64,000 nt of DNA from Curtobacterium sp. MCLR17_036. GTDB taxonomy: Bacteria > Actinomycetota > Actinomycetes > Actinomycetales > Microbacteriaceae. A model generated the notes under the pieces. That model ran no database searches, had not been told where the DNA came from, and was given only the letters and a program-made list of their open reading frames with translations. A program made the position numbers and the translations under genes. Every line of letters begins with the position of its first letter. The stretch's first letter is position 1. Positions 45,472 to 55,350 of the stretch are shown here, in pieces. The DNA is taken from the NCBI RefSeq assembly GCF_003234445.2, contig NZ_CP126269.1:1240001-1304000 (forward strand). The letters are read 5' to 3'.

Positions 45472-46218
45472 ATGGTCACTCCCGTCGCCGTCGTCGGCGC
45501 CACCGGTCGTCTCGGGGGTCTCGTGGCCGCCGTGGTCCAGGAACTCCCCGAACTCGAGCTCGTCGCGAGCCTGTCCTCGAAGGACGGCGCGCACGAGGCC
45601 GACCCGCAGGTCTTCGCGGGCGCCCGCGTCGTCGTCGACGTGACGGTCCCCGCGCTCAGCCCCGCGATCGTCGAGAACGCGCTCTCGAGCGGCGCGAACG
45701 TGCTCGTCGGCACCTCCGGCTGGTCGGCCGACCGACTGGCGACCCTCCGCTCGGGGCTGCAGGACCGCCCGGAGCAGGGGGTCCTCGTCGTCCCGAACTT
45801 CTCCATCGGCTCCGTGCTCGGCACCCACCTGGCGACGATCGCCGCGCCGTGGTTCCCCGCGGTCGAGATCATCGAGACGCACCACGCCGGCAAGATCGAC
45901 TCGCCCTCGGGCACCGCGATCCGCACGGCCGAGCTCGTCGCCGAGGCCCGCCGCGACGTCGGCCCGGTCGACGCCCCGCACGTCGACCAGCGTGCCCGCG
46001 GGCAGCAGGTCGCCAGCGTGCCGATCCACTCGCTCCGGCTGCCCGGGGTGAAGGCCGTGCAGGACGTCCTGCTGAGCGGTCCCGGCGAGACCCTGACGAT
46101 CCGGCACGACACGAACGACGACGTCGCCTACGTCGCCGGCATCCGGGCGGCGCTCGGCGCCGTCGGGGCCGCGCGCGGGCTGACCGTCGGCCTCGGCAGC
46201 GTGCTCGGCATCGGCTAG
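45472..46218 (+). CDS. dapB: 4-hydroxy-tetrahydrodipicolinate reductase
   Basis: Second enzyme of the lysine/diaminopimelate branch, NAD(P)H-dependent, 248 aa. VAVVGATGRLGG is the nucleotide-binding loop; IETHHAGKIDSPSGTAIRTA is the DapB signature with catalytic His and Lys. ATG 45472 (MVTPVAVVG) was preferred over ATG 45463, which lies inside the -10 hexamer. Works after DapA encoded 3.4 kb downstream and upstream of DapF at 62 kb. A small membrane/TPR gene follows after 9 bp. Confidence 0.95.
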   Translation: MVTPVAVVGATGRLGGLVAAVVQELPELELVASLSSKDGAHEADPQVFAGARVVVDVTVPALSPAIVENALSSGANVLVGTSGWSADRLATLRSGLQDRPEQGVLVVPNFSIGSVLGTHLATIAAPWFPAVEIIETHHAGKIDSPSGTAIRTAELVAEARRDVGPVDAPHVDQRARGQQVASVPIHSLRLPGVKAVQDVLLSGPGETLTIRHDTNDDVAYVAGIRAALGAVGAARGLTVGLGSVLGIG

Positions 46219-46227
46219 GCGACCGTC

Positions 46228-46689
46228 GTGCTCCGCACCGTCCGTTCGCCGTTCTGGGGCGCGGCGCTGATGACCCTCCTGTTGGCGCTCTACATCGGGC
46301 TCGTCGGGCAGCGTGCCGTCGCGTTCGTGGCGACCGGGGTGCCCATCGGCATCGCGATCGGCGTCGCGCTGTTCGTCGTCGCGGCCGTCGGCGCCCTGCT
46401 GCTCGTGCTCGAGGTGCGTTTCGGCGTCCGCATCACCCGGCTCGGTGCGCGGCTCGAACGCGAGGGCGGGACCCCCGACGACGTCGTCGCGGTCCGCCCC
46501 TCCGGCCGTCCGACACGGCAGGCGGCCGACGAGCTCTTCCCGCGCTACAAGGCCGCGGTCGAGTCCGACCCGGGCGACTGGCGCGGCTGGTACCGGCTCG
46601 GCGTGGTCTACGACGCCGCGGGCGACCGGAAGCGTGCCCGGGCCGCGATGCGCGAAGCGCTCGCGCGGTCCCGGGCGACCGCGTCCTGA
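46228..46689 (+). CDS. Small membrane protein with a TPR-like C-terminus
   Basis: Predicted 153-aa protein with two TM segments (about residues 10-30 and 36-62) and a soluble C-terminus in which DELFPRYKAAVESDPGDWRGWYRLGVVYDAAGDRKRARAAMREAL looks like one TPR repeat. Function unknown. The GTG at 46228 lies 9 bp after dapB and no promoter is evident, so it is probably the second gene of the dapB operon. Confidence 0.75.
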   Translation: MLRTVRSPFWGAALMTLLLALYIGLVGQRAVAFVATGVPIGIAIGVALFVVAAVGALLLVLEVRFGVRITRLGARLEREGGTPDDVVAVRPSGRPTRQAADELFPRYKAAVESDPGDWRGWYRLGVVYDAAGDRKRARAAMREALARSRATAS

Positions 46690-46783
46690 GCGCACGACGC
46701 CGCACCGTCCGGAGCGGTGCTGTGGACCCGGCCGCCCCGGTCAGCGGGGCCGCGCGACGGACGCGGGGCGGGCCTCCCGGCCG

Positions 46784-47704
46784 TCAGAAGGCGGCGTCGA
46801 CGGCGTCCTCGGCGCGCGCGTACCGGAACGCGTAGCCGGAGTCGAGCAGCTTCGTCGGCACCATCTGCTGGCTCGACAGGAGCATGTCGTCCGCGGCGTC
46901 GCGGAGCGCGAGCCGCAGGGCGAAGGCGGGGACGTGGAACAGGTACGGGCGGTGCAGGTCCTCGGCGACGCGCTTGGTCAGGCGGTCGGCGACGGCGGCG
47001 TCCGGGCCGGCGAGGTTGACGGGCCCGGAGACCTCGGCGGCCGCGGGGCTCGTCGCGAGGTGCACGATCGCGCCGACCTCGTCGTCGAGGGCGATCCAGG
47101 GCCAGAACTGTCCACCGGTGCCGAGCCGACCGCCCAGGCCGGCCTTGGTCAGGGGGACGAGCGGTGCGAGCGCGCCGCCGCCCTGGCCGACGACGATGCC
47201 GGTGCGCAGGGTGACCACGCGGACGCCGTCGGGGGCGGCGTTCGCGGCGGCCTCCCACGCGGTGCAGACGTCGGCGAGGAAGCCGGCGCCGGGGGCCGCG
47301 TCGTCGTGCAGGACGTCGGCTGGGCGGTCGCCGTACACGCCCGAGGCCGAACCGGACAGGAACAGCGCCGGCGGGGCGGTCGCGTGGCGCATCGCCTCGA
47401 CCAGGGTGTCCGTGGCATCGACCCGCGACCGGCGGATCTCGTCGCGGTACGCGTCCGTCCAGGGCAGCTTGCCGATGTTCGCGCCGGCCAGGTTGACGAC
47501 GACGTCGGCGCCGTCGAGCACCGCGGGGTCGAGCGGCCGCCGCCCGGGCGCCCACCGGAACTCGGCCGCGGTGCGCGGCTCGCGCCGGACGAGCGTCGTC
47601 ACGTCGTGGCCAGCGTCGCGCAGCGCGCGCACGAGCGGGGTGCCGATGAAGCCGGAAGCGCCGGCGACGAGGATCGAGAGCGGTGCTGCCGCCGTGTCTG
47701 CCAT
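46784..47704 (-). CDS. TIGR01777-family NAD(P)-dependent epimerase/SulA-like protein
   Basis: Extended short-chain dehydrogenase-like protein of 306 aa. ILVAGASGFIGTPLVRALRDAGHDVTTLVRR is the cofactor site; VVNLAGANI, SGSASGVYGD and WPWIALDDEVGAIVHL identify the TIGR01777 group (often named SulA or cell-division inhibitor by transfer of annotation, with little support). The C-terminal DUF1731 helix FALRLALRDAADDMLLSSQQMVPTKLLDSGYAFRY is present. ATG 47704 is 7 bases after TAGCGT. Divergent from thyA. Confidence 0.88.
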   Translation of the reverse strand: MADTAAAPLSILVAGASGFIGTPLVRALRDAGHDVTTLVRREPRTAAEFRWAPGRRPLDPAVLDGADVVVNLAGANIGKLPWTDAYRDEIRRSRVDATDTLVEAMRHATAPPALFLSGSASGVYGDRPADVLHDDAAPGAGFLADVCTAWEAAANAAPDGVRVVTLRTGIVVGQGGGALAPLVPLTKAGLGGRLGTGGQFWPWIALDDEVGAIVHLATSPAAAEVSGPVNLAGPDAAVADRLTKRVAEDLHRPYLFHVPAFALRLALRDAADDMLLSSQQMVPTKLLDSGYAFRYARAEDAVDAAF

Positions 47705-47721
47705 GCCCGCAACGCTACTCA

Positions 47722-47763
47722 CGCCGACGTAGTCTTCTGTGACACCGACGTAGTCTTCTGTGT
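47722..47763 (+). promoter_or_regulatory. Tandemly duplicated thyA promoter
   Basis: CCGACGTAGTCTTCTGTG occurs twice with a 21-bp period, so two TAGTCT -10 hexamers are present (47730-47735 and 47751-47756). The second is 7 bases from the thyA GTG; the first would give a 21-nt leader. Confidence 0.8.
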
Positions 47764-48594
47764 GTGAGCGACAGCGAGACCGTGCAGCCCGACCCCACCG
47801 TGCCGACGCCCTACGAGGACCTGCTCCGCCGCGTCCTGACCGAGGGCACCCCGAAGGGCGACCGCACCGGCACCGGGACCCGCAGCCTGTTCGGCGCCCA
47901 GCTCCGCTACGACCTGTCGCAGGGCTTCCCGCTCGTCACCACGAAGCGGGTGCACTTCAAGTCGATCGCCTACGAGCTCCTGTGGTTCCTGCGCGGCGAC
48001 GGCAACGCCACCTGGCTGCAGGAGCACGGCGTCCGCATCTGGAACGAGTGGGCCGACGCCGACGGCGACCTCGGGCCGGTCTACGGCGTGCAGTGGCGCT
48101 CGTGGCCGACGCCGTCGGGGGAGCACGTCGACCAGATCGCCCAGGTCATCGACCAGATCCGCACGAACCCGGACAGCCGCCGACTCATCGTTTCCGCGTG
48201 GAACGTCGCGGACGTGCCGGACATGGCGCTCGCGCCCTGCCACGCGTTCTTCCAGTTCTACGTGGTCGACGGCAAGCTGTCGTGCCAGCTCTACCAGCGC
48301 AGTGCGGACATGTTCCTCGGGGTGCCGTTCAACATCGCCTCGTACGCGCTGCTCACCCACATGATCGCCGCGCAGACCGGACTCGAGGTCGGCGACTTCG
48401 TGTGGACCGGTGGCGACTGCCACGTCTACGACAACCACGTCGAGCAGGTCGAGGAGCAGCTGTCCCGCACCGCGTACGCGCTCCCGACGCTCGAGCTCGC
48501 ACCGCGCGACTCGATCGACGACTACGAGTACGAGGACTTCACCGTCGTCGGCTACCACCACCACCCGTCGATCTCGGCCGCGGTCGCCGTCTGA
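47764..48594 (+). CDS. thyA: Thymidylate synthase
   Basis: Makes dTMP from dUMP with methylene-tetrahydrofolate; 276 aa. [20 protein letters not shown], the catalytic Cys in [14 protein letters not shown] and [20 protein letters not shown] are diagnostic; the C-terminal AAVAV closes the active site. GTG 47764 follows a duplicated promoter. The stop overlaps the ATG of dihydrofolate reductase (TGATG), coupling the enzyme that makes dihydrofolate to the one that recycles it. Confidence 0.97.
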   Translation: MSDSETVQPDPTVPTPYEDLLRRVLTEGTPKGDRTGTGTRSLFGAQLRYDLSQGFPLVTTKRVHFKSIAYELLWFLRGDGNATWLQEHGVRIWNEWADADGDLGPVYGVQWRSWPTPSGEHVDQIAQVIDQIRTNPDSRRLIVSAWNVADVPDMALAPCHAFFQFYVVDGKLSCQLYQRSADMFLGVPFNIASYALLTHMIAAQTGLEVGDFVWTGGDCHVYDNHVEQVEEQLSRTAYALPTLELAPRDSIDDYEYEDFTVVGYHHHPSISAAVAV

Positions 48595-49124
48595 TGGCAG
48601 CCGACCGGGTCGGCATGGTCTGGGCGCGGTCCACCGCCGGCGTGATCGGCGCGGACGGCGGGATGCCCTGGCACGTCCCCGAGGACCTCGCGCACTTCCG
48701 GCAGGTCACCGGTGACGCGACCGTGGTGATGGGGCGCCGCACGTGGGAATCCCTGCCGTCGCGGTTCCGACCGCTGCCAGGACGCCGCAACGTCGTGCTG
48801 ACGCGGGACCCCTCGTGGCGGGCCGACGGTGCCGAGGTCGTGCACGACCTGCGCGCCGCGCTCGACGGCTCTGGCGGTTCGGACGGCTCCGACGGCCCCG
48901 GCGGCTCGGTGTGGGTCATCGGCGGCGGCCAGGTGTACGCGGCGGCGCTCGACCTGGCCGACCGGGTCTCCGAGACCGTCATCGACCTGGACGTGCCGGG
49001 CGACACCGTCGCGCCGTCGCTCGACGGGGCCGCCGGCTGGTCGCTCGTCGACGAGGGCTCGTGGCAGGAGTCCCGCGTCGACGGCACGCGCTTCCGTTTC
49101 CTGGAGTGGCGCCGCCGCGCGTAG
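48594..49124 (+). CDS. folA: Dihydrofolate reductase
   Basis: NADPH-dependent DHFR of 176 aa. VGMVWARSTAGVIGADGGMPWHVPEDLAHFR contains the Trp and acidic residue of the folate site; VVMGRRTWESLP and WVIGGGQVYAAAL bind NADPH. A Gly/Ser/Asp-rich insert (GSGGSDGSDGPGGS, about residues 88-101) precedes the VWVIGGG strand, probably an exposed loop grown by short repeats. It starts by TGATG overlap with thyA and ends at a repeat-rich gap. Confidence 0.95.
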   Translation: MAADRVGMVWARSTAGVIGADGGMPWHVPEDLAHFRQVTGDATVVMGRRTWESLPSRFRPLPGRRNVVLTRDPSWRADGAEVVHDLRAALDGSGGSDGSDGPGGSVWVIGGGQVYAAALDLADRVSETVIDLDVPGDTVAPSLDGAAGWSLVDEGSWQESRVDGTRFRFLEWRRRA

Positions 49125-49203
49125 CGCACGCCGCGCCGCGTGCCGCGTGCCGCCGTACCGCGCCGCGTGCCGCCCTGCCGCGCCGCACTGCGCGCTGCGC
49201 GCC

Positions 49204-49435
49204 CCCCGTGCGGGCATCGCGCCCCGAGGAGCCGGGGCGCGACGACCGCAGCGGGGCGCGGATCAGGGCGGGGCGTGGTCGGGCGCGAGCAGTGGAACGG
49301 ACGCAGGTCGGGCCTCCCGTCCGCAGGGCAGACGGAGTCCCGCCGGGCGGGAGCGTCGGCGCGCGGCTCGTGACGCGCCCCCGTGCGGGCATCGCGCCCC
49401 GAGGAGCCGGGGCGCGACGACCGCAGCGGGGCGCG
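49204..49435. repeat. 57-bp direct repeats in the folA-dapA gap
   Basis: Two apparently identical 57-bp copies (49204-49260 and 49379-49435), 175 bp apart, each with a hairpin TCGCGCCCC / GGGGCGCGA. Around them (49125-49200) are GCCGCGTGCC-like short repeats, and at 49295-49322 and 49513-49540 half-copies of the GGACG...GGGCCTCCCG element. No gene is supported in 49125-49605 apart from the dapA promoter at its end. Confidence 0.85.
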
Positions 49436-49605
49436 AACCGGCCACACCCCTCGCGGACCCGAGCGCCAGCGCCTGACGCGACCCGGCCACCCGCTCGTCC
49501 GGAGGCGCGGGACGGACGCGATCCGGGCCTCCCGGCCGCGCCGCAGGCGGACCACCGTCCGGGCGGACTGCGGGCCCGACGCCCGACCCCGGTACGCTGG
49601 TGCCC

Positions 49606-50583
49606 GTGTCCCCGCGTGAGAATCCCTTCGGTCAGGTCCTCGTCGCCCTCGTGACCCCGTTCACCGCGGACGGCGAGGTCGACTGGCCCGGCGTCGAGCA
49701 GCACATCGACGACTGCATCAGCGCCGGTGCCGACGGCATCGTCGTCACCGGGACGACCGGTGAGACGAGCACGCTGACCGACCCGGAGAAGCTCCGGCTG
49801 GTCGAGGTCGGCAAGTCCGTCGCCGCGGGCCGCGCGAAGATCATCACGGGTGGCGGCTCGAACGAGACCGCGCACGCGATCCACCTGTACAAGCAGAGCG
49901 AGCGGGCCGGCGCCGACGGCGTCATGATCGTCACGCCGTACTACAACAAGCCGACCCAGGCGGGCGTGCTGACCCACTTCCGGATGATCGCGGACGCCAC
50001 CGACCTGCCGGTGATCCTGTACGACATCCCCGGTCGCACGGGCATCCCGATCACGTACGAGACGATCGTGCGTGCCTCGAAGCACCCGAACATCCTCGCG
50101 GTGAAGGACGCCAAGGGCGACTTCGCCGAGGTGTCCCGCGTGCTCAACAACACCGACCTCATGTACTTCTCCGGCGACGACACGAACGTGCTCCCGCACC
50201 TGTCGATCGGCGCCACCGGCCTGATCGGTGTGACGGCGAACATCACGAGCCGGCCGTACCGCACGATCGTCGACGCCGTGAACGCCGGCGACCTGGCGAC
50301 GGCGACGGCCGAGCACAAGCGTGTCGAGCCGCTCGTCCGCGCCGTGATGACGCACGTGCCCGGTACCGTGGCCGCGAAGTACATCCTGCACGGGCTCGGC
50401 CGCATCGGCAGCCCGCGCGTCCGACTGCCGCTCGTCGGCCCCGAGGACTCCGAGGCGTACGCCATCGAGACCTCGCTCGAAGCCGTGCGCGACGTGCCCG
50501 GTGCCGACTTCTCGAACTTCCGCCCCGACCGCAACGCAGCGGCCGGCGGCGCACTGCCAAAGGTGCCAGGCACCACCCGCTAG
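49606..50583 (+). CDS. dapA: 4-hydroxy-tetrahydrodipicolinate synthase
   Basis: First enzyme of the diaminopimelate branch, condensing pyruvate with aspartate semialdehyde; TIM-barrel of 325 aa. GTTGETSTLTDPEK, the Tyr in VTPYYNKPTQ and the Schiff-base Lys in ILAVKDAKGDF are present. GTG 49606 is 7 bases after TACGCT (49593-49598); the in-frame GTG 49600 would leave too little space. RNase J follows after 49 bp and may be co-transcribed. Confidence 0.96.
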   Translation: MSPRENPFGQVLVALVTPFTADGEVDWPGVEQHIDDCISAGADGIVVTGTTGETSTLTDPEKLRLVEVGKSVAAGRAKIITGGGSNETAHAIHLYKQSERAGADGVMIVTPYYNKPTQAGVLTHFRMIADATDLPVILYDIPGRTGIPITYETIVRASKHPNILAVKDAKGDFAEVSRVLNNTDLMYFSGDDTNVLPHLSIGATGLIGVTANITSRPYRTIVDAVNAGDLATATAEHKRVEPLVRAVMTHVPGTVAAKYILHGLGRIGSPRVRLPLVGPEDSEAYAIETSLEAVRDVPGADFSNFRPDRNAAAGGALPKVPGTTR

Positions 50584-50632
50584 CGAACACCGCGGCGCGC
50601 AGCACGCGCGTCGCCTGAATCCGTAGGACCGA

Positions 50633-52309
50633 ATGCCCACACAAGTCTCCACACCGCAGCCGCTCGAGAACGGCACCCTCCGCGTGATCCCCGTCGGGGG
50701 TCTCGGCGAGATCGGTCGCAACATGACCGTCTACGAGTACGAGGGCAAGCTGCTCATCGTCGACGCCGGCGTGCTCTTCCCCGAGGAGCACCAGCCCGGT
50801 GTCGACCTCATCCTCCCCGACTTCGCGCCGATCCGGGACCGCCTGGACGACGTGCTCGGCGTCGTGCTCACGCACGGCCACGAGGACCACATCGGCGCCG
50901 TCCCGTACCTGCTCAAGCTGCGCGACGACATCCCGCTGATCGGCTCCACGCTGACCCTCGCCCTCGTCGAGGCGAAGCTCAAGGAACACCGGATCAAGCC
51001 CTACACGCTCGTCGTGCAGGAGGACCAGACCGAGCAGATGGGTCCGTTCCACCTCGAGTTCGTGGCCGTGAACCACTCCATCCCGGACGCCCTGGCCGTC
51101 GCGATCACGACCCCCGCCGGTCGTGTCCTGCACACGGGTGACTTCAAGATGGACCAGCTCCCGCTGGACGACCGCATCACCGACCTCCGTGCCTTCGCGC
51201 GGCTCGGCGAGCAGGGCGTCGACCTGTTCCTGCCGGACTCCACCAACGCCGACGTGCCGGGCTTCACCGCCCCGGAGCGCGACATCGGCCCGGTGCTCGA
51301 GAACATCATCACGCGCGCCCGCAAGAAGGTCGTCGTTGCGAGCTTCTCGTCGCACGTGCACCGCGTGCAGCAGGTCCTCGACGCCGCCGCGGCCGCGAAC
51401 CGCAAGGTCGCGTTCATGGGTCGCTCGATGATCCGCAACATGACGATCGCCGCCGAGCTCGGGTACCTGCGGGTGCCGGAGAACGTGCTCATCGACACGA
51501 AGAAGGCAAAGAACGTCCCCGACGACCAGATCGTCTACATGTCGACGGGGTCGCAGGGCGAGCCGATGGCCGTCCTGGCGCGCATGGCGAACCTCGAGCA
51601 CCAGATCGAGATCGGCGAGGGCGACACCGTCATCCTCGCGTCGAGCCTGATCCCGGGCAACGAGAACGCCGTGTACCGCGTCATCGACGGGCTCACCAAG
51701 CTCGGCGCGAAGGTCGTGCACAAGGGCAACGCGAAGGTGCACGTCTCCGGACACGCCTCGGCCGGCGAGCTGCTCTACTGCTACAACATCCTGCGCCCGC
51801 GCAACGTGCTCCCCGTGCACGGCGAGCACCGCCACCTGTACGCGAACGCCGACCTGGCGATCCAGACGGGTGTGCCGCCGCGCAACGTGATCCTCGGGCA
51901 GGACGGCATCGTCGTCGACCTGAAGGACGGCGTCGCGACCGTCGCCGGCCAGCTCGACATCGGGTACGTCTACGTCGACGGCTCCACCGTCGGCGAGATC
52001 ACCGACGCCGACCTCAAGGACCGCCGCGTCCTGTCGGAGGAGGGCTTCATCTCGATCTTCGCCGCGGTGGACTTCACCACCGGCCAGTGCGTGGTCGGCC
52101 CGGAGATCCAGTCGCGCGGCTTCGCCGAGACCGACGCCGTCTTCGACGACGTCCGACCGCAGATCGCCAAGGCGCTGTCCGAAGCGGCCGCCAACGGCAC
52201 GCGCGACTCGCACGCGTTCGCGCAGGTCGTCCGTCGCACCGTCGGCCGCTGGGTGAACACGAAGCACCGCCGCCGTCCGATGATCGTCCCGGTGGTCATC
52301 GAGGCGTAG
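50633..52309 (+). CDS. rnj: Ribonuclease J
   Basis: Metallo-beta-lactamase/beta-CASP ribonuclease of 558 aa with 5'-3' exo and endonuclease activity in this family. GGLGEIGRNM near the start, the zinc motif THGHEDHIGA near residue 84, the beta-CASP block FSSHVHRVQQ and the HVSGHAS motif near 378 are all intact. It works in mRNA and rRNA processing with PNPase. The dapA-rnj order is common in actinobacteria. ATG 50633 has no strong ribosome site; TAGGAC lies very close upstream, so the exact start signal is unclear. Confidence 0.95.
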   Translation: MPTQVSTPQPLENGTLRVIPVGGLGEIGRNMTVYEYEGKLLIVDAGVLFPEEHQPGVDLILPDFAPIRDRLDDVLGVVLTHGHEDHIGAVPYLLKLRDDIPLIGSTLTLALVEAKLKEHRIKPYTLVVQEDQTEQMGPFHLEFVAVNHSIPDALAVAITTPAGRVLHTGDFKMDQLPLDDRITDLRAFARLGEQGVDLFLPDSTNADVPGFTAPERDIGPVLENIITRARKKVVVASFSSHVHRVQQVLDAAAAANRKVAFMGRSMIRNMTIAAELGYLRVPENVLIDTKKAKNVPDDQIVYMSTGSQGEPMAVLARMANLEHQIEIGEGDTVILASSLIPGNENAVYRVIDGLTKLGAKVVHKGNAKVHVSGHASAGELLYCYNILRPRNVLPVHGEHRHLYANADLAIQTGVPPRNVILGQDGIVVDLKDGVATVAGQLDIGYVYVDGSTVGEITDADLKDRRVLSEEGFISIFAAVDFTTGQCVVGPEIQSRGFAETDAVFDDVRPQIAKALSEAAANGTRDSHAFAQVVRRTVGRWVNTKHRRRPMIVPVVIEA

Positions 52310-52331
52310 CGCGGTCCGTCGCGATCGGCCG

Positions 52332-52376
52332 GGAGGCCCGCCCAGCGTCCGTCAGGGACGCTGCGGCGGGCCTTCC
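52332..52376 (+). terminator. rnj terminator (GGGAGGC family)
   Basis: Arms GGAGGCCCGCC + CAGCGTCC (52332-52350) pair with GGACGCTG + GGCGGGCCTTCC (52356-52376), loop GTCAG, then a short TTTG. Lies 22 bp after rnj. Confidence 0.85.
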
Positions 52377-52411
52377 TCGCTTTGTCCCGGGTGGGGATTA
52401 GGCTCCTGCCC

Positions 52412-55345
52412 ATGGCCGGAGGCACCAAGTCGACCACGCGCTCGCGCGCGTCCACGTCGTCCCGTGGCAACGGGACGCGCGGTTCGTCGCGCACCCAGGC
52501 CACGACGAAGAAGCTGCCGCAGGCCGCACCGTCCCCGGTCTTCCGCGAACAGAACCCGCTCGTGACCGCCTGGCTCGCCATGGCGCACGGCGTCGGGGCG
52601 ATGTTCCGCCTGCTCGGCAAGGAGACGTTGGAGAAGGACCAGCGGCGTGACGGGTTCCCGTTCCTGCTGTTCGTGCTCGCGATCGCCGGGGCCGTGGTCG
52701 AGTGGCTCAACCCGACGAACGACGTCTCGATCGCGCTCGACGCCTACACGTTCGGCGGCCTGTTCGGCCGGTTGGCGTTCGCGCTGCCGGTCATCATGGT
52801 CGTGTTCGCCGGGTGGTTGTTCCGGCACCCCGCGTCGGTGCACGACAACACGCGGATCGGCATCGGGCTCGGCCTGCTGCTCGTCTCGATCGCATCGCTC
52901 TGCCACGTCTTCGGCGGACAGCCGAGCGCGGCGGACGGCATGCCCGCCCTGGCAGCCGCCGGCGGCGTGCTCGGATGGGTCGTCATCGGCTGGCTCGTGG
53001 CGATCGCGACCGCCTGGGTCGCGGTGCCGGTGGCGGTCCTGCTGCTCGTGCTCTCCCTGTTCATCATCACGAAGACCCCGCCGAACAAGACGGGGCGTCG
53101 CCTGCACGAGCTGTACGCGTACCTGTTCGGGGCGCCGGCTCCGGCCGCCGAACCCGAGGCCGAGGTGGCCGAGGCGCCCGCTCCCCGGGCGCGGGCGACG
53201 AAGCGCGGCAAGAAGGGCGACACCGACTTCCAGCTGTTCGACGACCTCGGTTTCGCGGACGAGCAGCCCGCCGCCGAGGGCGAGGACGAGGGCGGCGAGA
53301 CGGTGCCCTGGTGGCGCCGGAACAAGTCCGGGCGCGAAGAGGACCCGGCCTACGACAGCCCCGTGCTGCCCCCGGCAGCGACCGGCGTCGCAGCGCCGGC
53401 ACCCGCCGCCGCTCCCGCTCCCGCACCCGCCGCAGCCCCCGCTCCGGCCGCGGCCGCGCCGTCCGTCAGCCCGAACGCCGGCGCCGCAGCCGGCCTGGTC
53501 GACCTCACACCCGCCGAGCCCGGCTCGGTGAACCTCAACGACTCGGTCGAGCAGGACCTGCAGGACGCCGAACAGGCCCTGCGCGACTTCGGCACCGACG
53601 TGCCCGCGCGCCCGGAGCCGACGGCCGCGATCCGCCCGGCGGTGCCCGAGGCGATCGACGAGCCGCTCGACGAGCCGTCCGATGAACCGGCCGAGCTCTC
53701 CGCCGCGGCGTCCGACGACGACCCGTCGAAGCCGTACCGCCTGCCGGCCGCCACCACCCTGAGCTCGGGCACCCCGTCCGTCGCCCGCAGCCAGGCGAAC
53801 GACGACATCGTCGCCGCGATCACCGGCGTGCTCACCGAGTTCAAGGTCGACGCGAAGGTCACCGGGTTCTCGCGCGGGCCGACGGTCACCCGCTACGAGA
53901 TCGAGCTCGGCCCGGGCGTCAAGGTCGAGCGCGTCACGGCGCTGTCGAAGAACCTGTCGTACGCGGTGGCGTCGAACGAGGTCCGCATCCTGTCACCGAT
54001 CCCGGGCAAGAGCGCGATCGGCGTCGAGATCCCGAACACCGACCGCGAGATCGTGTCCCTCGGCGACGTGCTGCGCTCGAACGCCGCACGCAAGTCGAAG
54101 CACCCGATGACGATCGGCGTCGGCAAGGACGTCGAGGGCGGCTTCGTCGTCGCGAACCTGGCGAAGATGCCCCACCTGCTCGTCGCCGGTTCCACCGGTT
54201 CCGGCAAGTCCGTGTTCATCAACTCGATGATCACCTCGCTGCTCATGCGCGCGAAGCCGTCCGAGGTCCGCATGGTCCTGGTCGACCCGAAGCGCGTCGA
54301 GCTGTCGATCTACGCCGGTGTCCCGCACCTCATCACGCCCATCATCACGAACCCGAAGAAGGCAGCCGAGGCGCTGCAGTGGGTCGTGAAGGAGATGGAC
54401 ATGCGGTACGACGACCTGGCGTCGTTCGGGTTCCGTCACGTCGACGACTTCAACAAGGCGATCGAGGACAACGAGATCGTCCTGCCCGCCGGCAGCGAGC
54501 GGAAGCTCAAGCCGTACCCGTACCTGCTCGTCGTGGTCGACGAGCTCGCCGACCTCATGCTCGTCGCCCCGCGCGACGTCGAGGAGTCGATCGTCCGCAT
54601 CACCCAGCTGGCGCGCGCGGCCGGCATCCACCTCGTGCTCGCGACGCAGCGCCCCTCGGTCGACGTCATCACCGGTCTCATCAAGGCGAACGTGCCGTCG
54701 CGCATCGCGTTCGCGGTGACGAGCGTCACGGACTCGCGGGTCATCCTCGACCAGCCCGGCGCCGACAAGCTCATCGGCCAGGGCGACGCGCTCTTCCTGC
54801 CGATGGGGTCGTCGAAGTCCCTGCGCGTGCAGGGCGCCTGGGTGCAGGAGGGCGAGGTCGCCGAGGTCGTCCAGCACGTCACCCGGCAGGCCCAGCCCGA
54901 GTACCGACAGGACGTCCAGGCGGTCGTCGAGCGCAAGGAGATCGACGCCGACATCGGCGACGACCTCGAGCTGCTGCTCGCGGCCGTGGAGCAGGTCGTC
55001 TCCACCCAGTTCGGCTCGACGTCGATGCTGCAGCGCAAGCTCCGCGTCGGCTTCGCGAAGGCCGGGCGCCTCATGGACCTCATGGAGTCCCGCGACATCG
55101 TCGGGCCGTCCGAGGGGTCGAAGGCGCGCGACGTCCTCGTCACCGCGGACCAGCTGCCCGCGGTCCTCGCGAAGCTCCGCGGCGAGGAGCCGCCCGCCGC
55201 CCCGGCGCCCGCGGCCCCCGTGCCCGGTCCGAGCGACGACGGCGACCGCTACGGCGCCGACCCCGTGGGCGACATGACCCGCGGGTACGATGAAGTGCAC
55301 GACGAGCCCGATGAGGACGCGTGGGGACTGACGGGCAGGGAGTGA
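52412..55345 (+). CDS. ftsK: DNA translocase FtsK/SpoIIIE
   Basis: Septal DNA pump of 977 aa. Four or so TM segments (about residues 80-230) are followed by an Ala/Pro-rich linker (about 325-360, alternating PA repeats), the RecA-like motor with Walker A GSTGSGKS near residue 595 and Walker [13 protein letters not shown] near 710, and the C-terminal gamma winged helix (about 855-915: [26 protein letters not shown]) that reads orientation sites. ATG 52412 is 7 bases after TAGGCT (52399-52404). pgsA follows with 5 bp spacing. Confidence 0.96.
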   Translation: MAGGTKSTTRSRASTSSRGNGTRGSSRTQATTKKLPQAAPSPVFREQNPLVTAWLAMAHGVGAMFRLLGKETLEKDQRRDGFPFLLFVLAIAGAVVEWLNPTNDVSIALDAYTFGGLFGRLAFALPVIMVVFAGWLFRHPASVHDNTRIGIGLGLLLVSIASLCHVFGGQPSAADGMPALAAAGGVLGWVVIGWLVAIATAWVAVPVAVLLLVLSLFIITKTPPNKTGRRLHELYAYLFGAPAPAAEPEAEVAEAPAPRARATKRGKKGDTDFQLFDDLGFADEQPAAEGEDEGGETVPWWRRNKSGREEDPAYDSPVLPPAATGVAAPAPAAAPAPAPAAAPAPAAAAPSVSPNAGAAAGLVDLTPAEPGSVNLNDSVEQDLQDAEQALRDFGTDVPARPEPTAAIRPAVPEAIDEPLDEPSDEPAELSAAASDDDPSKPYRLPAATTLSSGTPSVARSQANDDIVAAITGVLTEFKVDAKVTGFSRGPTVTRYEIELGPGVKVERVTALSKNLSYAVASNEVRILSPIPGKSAIGVEIPNTDREIVSLGDVLRSNAARKSKHPMTIGVGKDVEGGFVVANLAKMPHLLVAGSTGSGKSVFINSMITSLLMRAKPSEVRMVLVDPKRVELSIYAGVPHLITPIITNPKKAAEALQWVVKEMDMRYDDLASFGFRHVDDFNKAIEDNEIVLPAGSERKLKPYPYLLVVVDELADLMLVAPRDVEESIVRITQLARAAGIHLVLATQRPSVDVITGLIKANVPSRIAFAVTSVTDSRVILDQPGADKLIGQGDALFLPMGSSKSLRVQGAWVQEGEVAEVVQHVTRQAQPEYRQDVQAVVERKEIDADIGDDLELLLAAVEQVVSTQFGSTSMLQRKLRVGFAKAGRLMDLMESRDIVGPSEGSKARDVLVTADQLPAVLAKLRGEEPPAAPAPAAPVPGPSDDGDRYGADPVGDMTRGYDEVHDEPDEDAWGLTGRE

Positions 55346-55350
55346 AGGCG

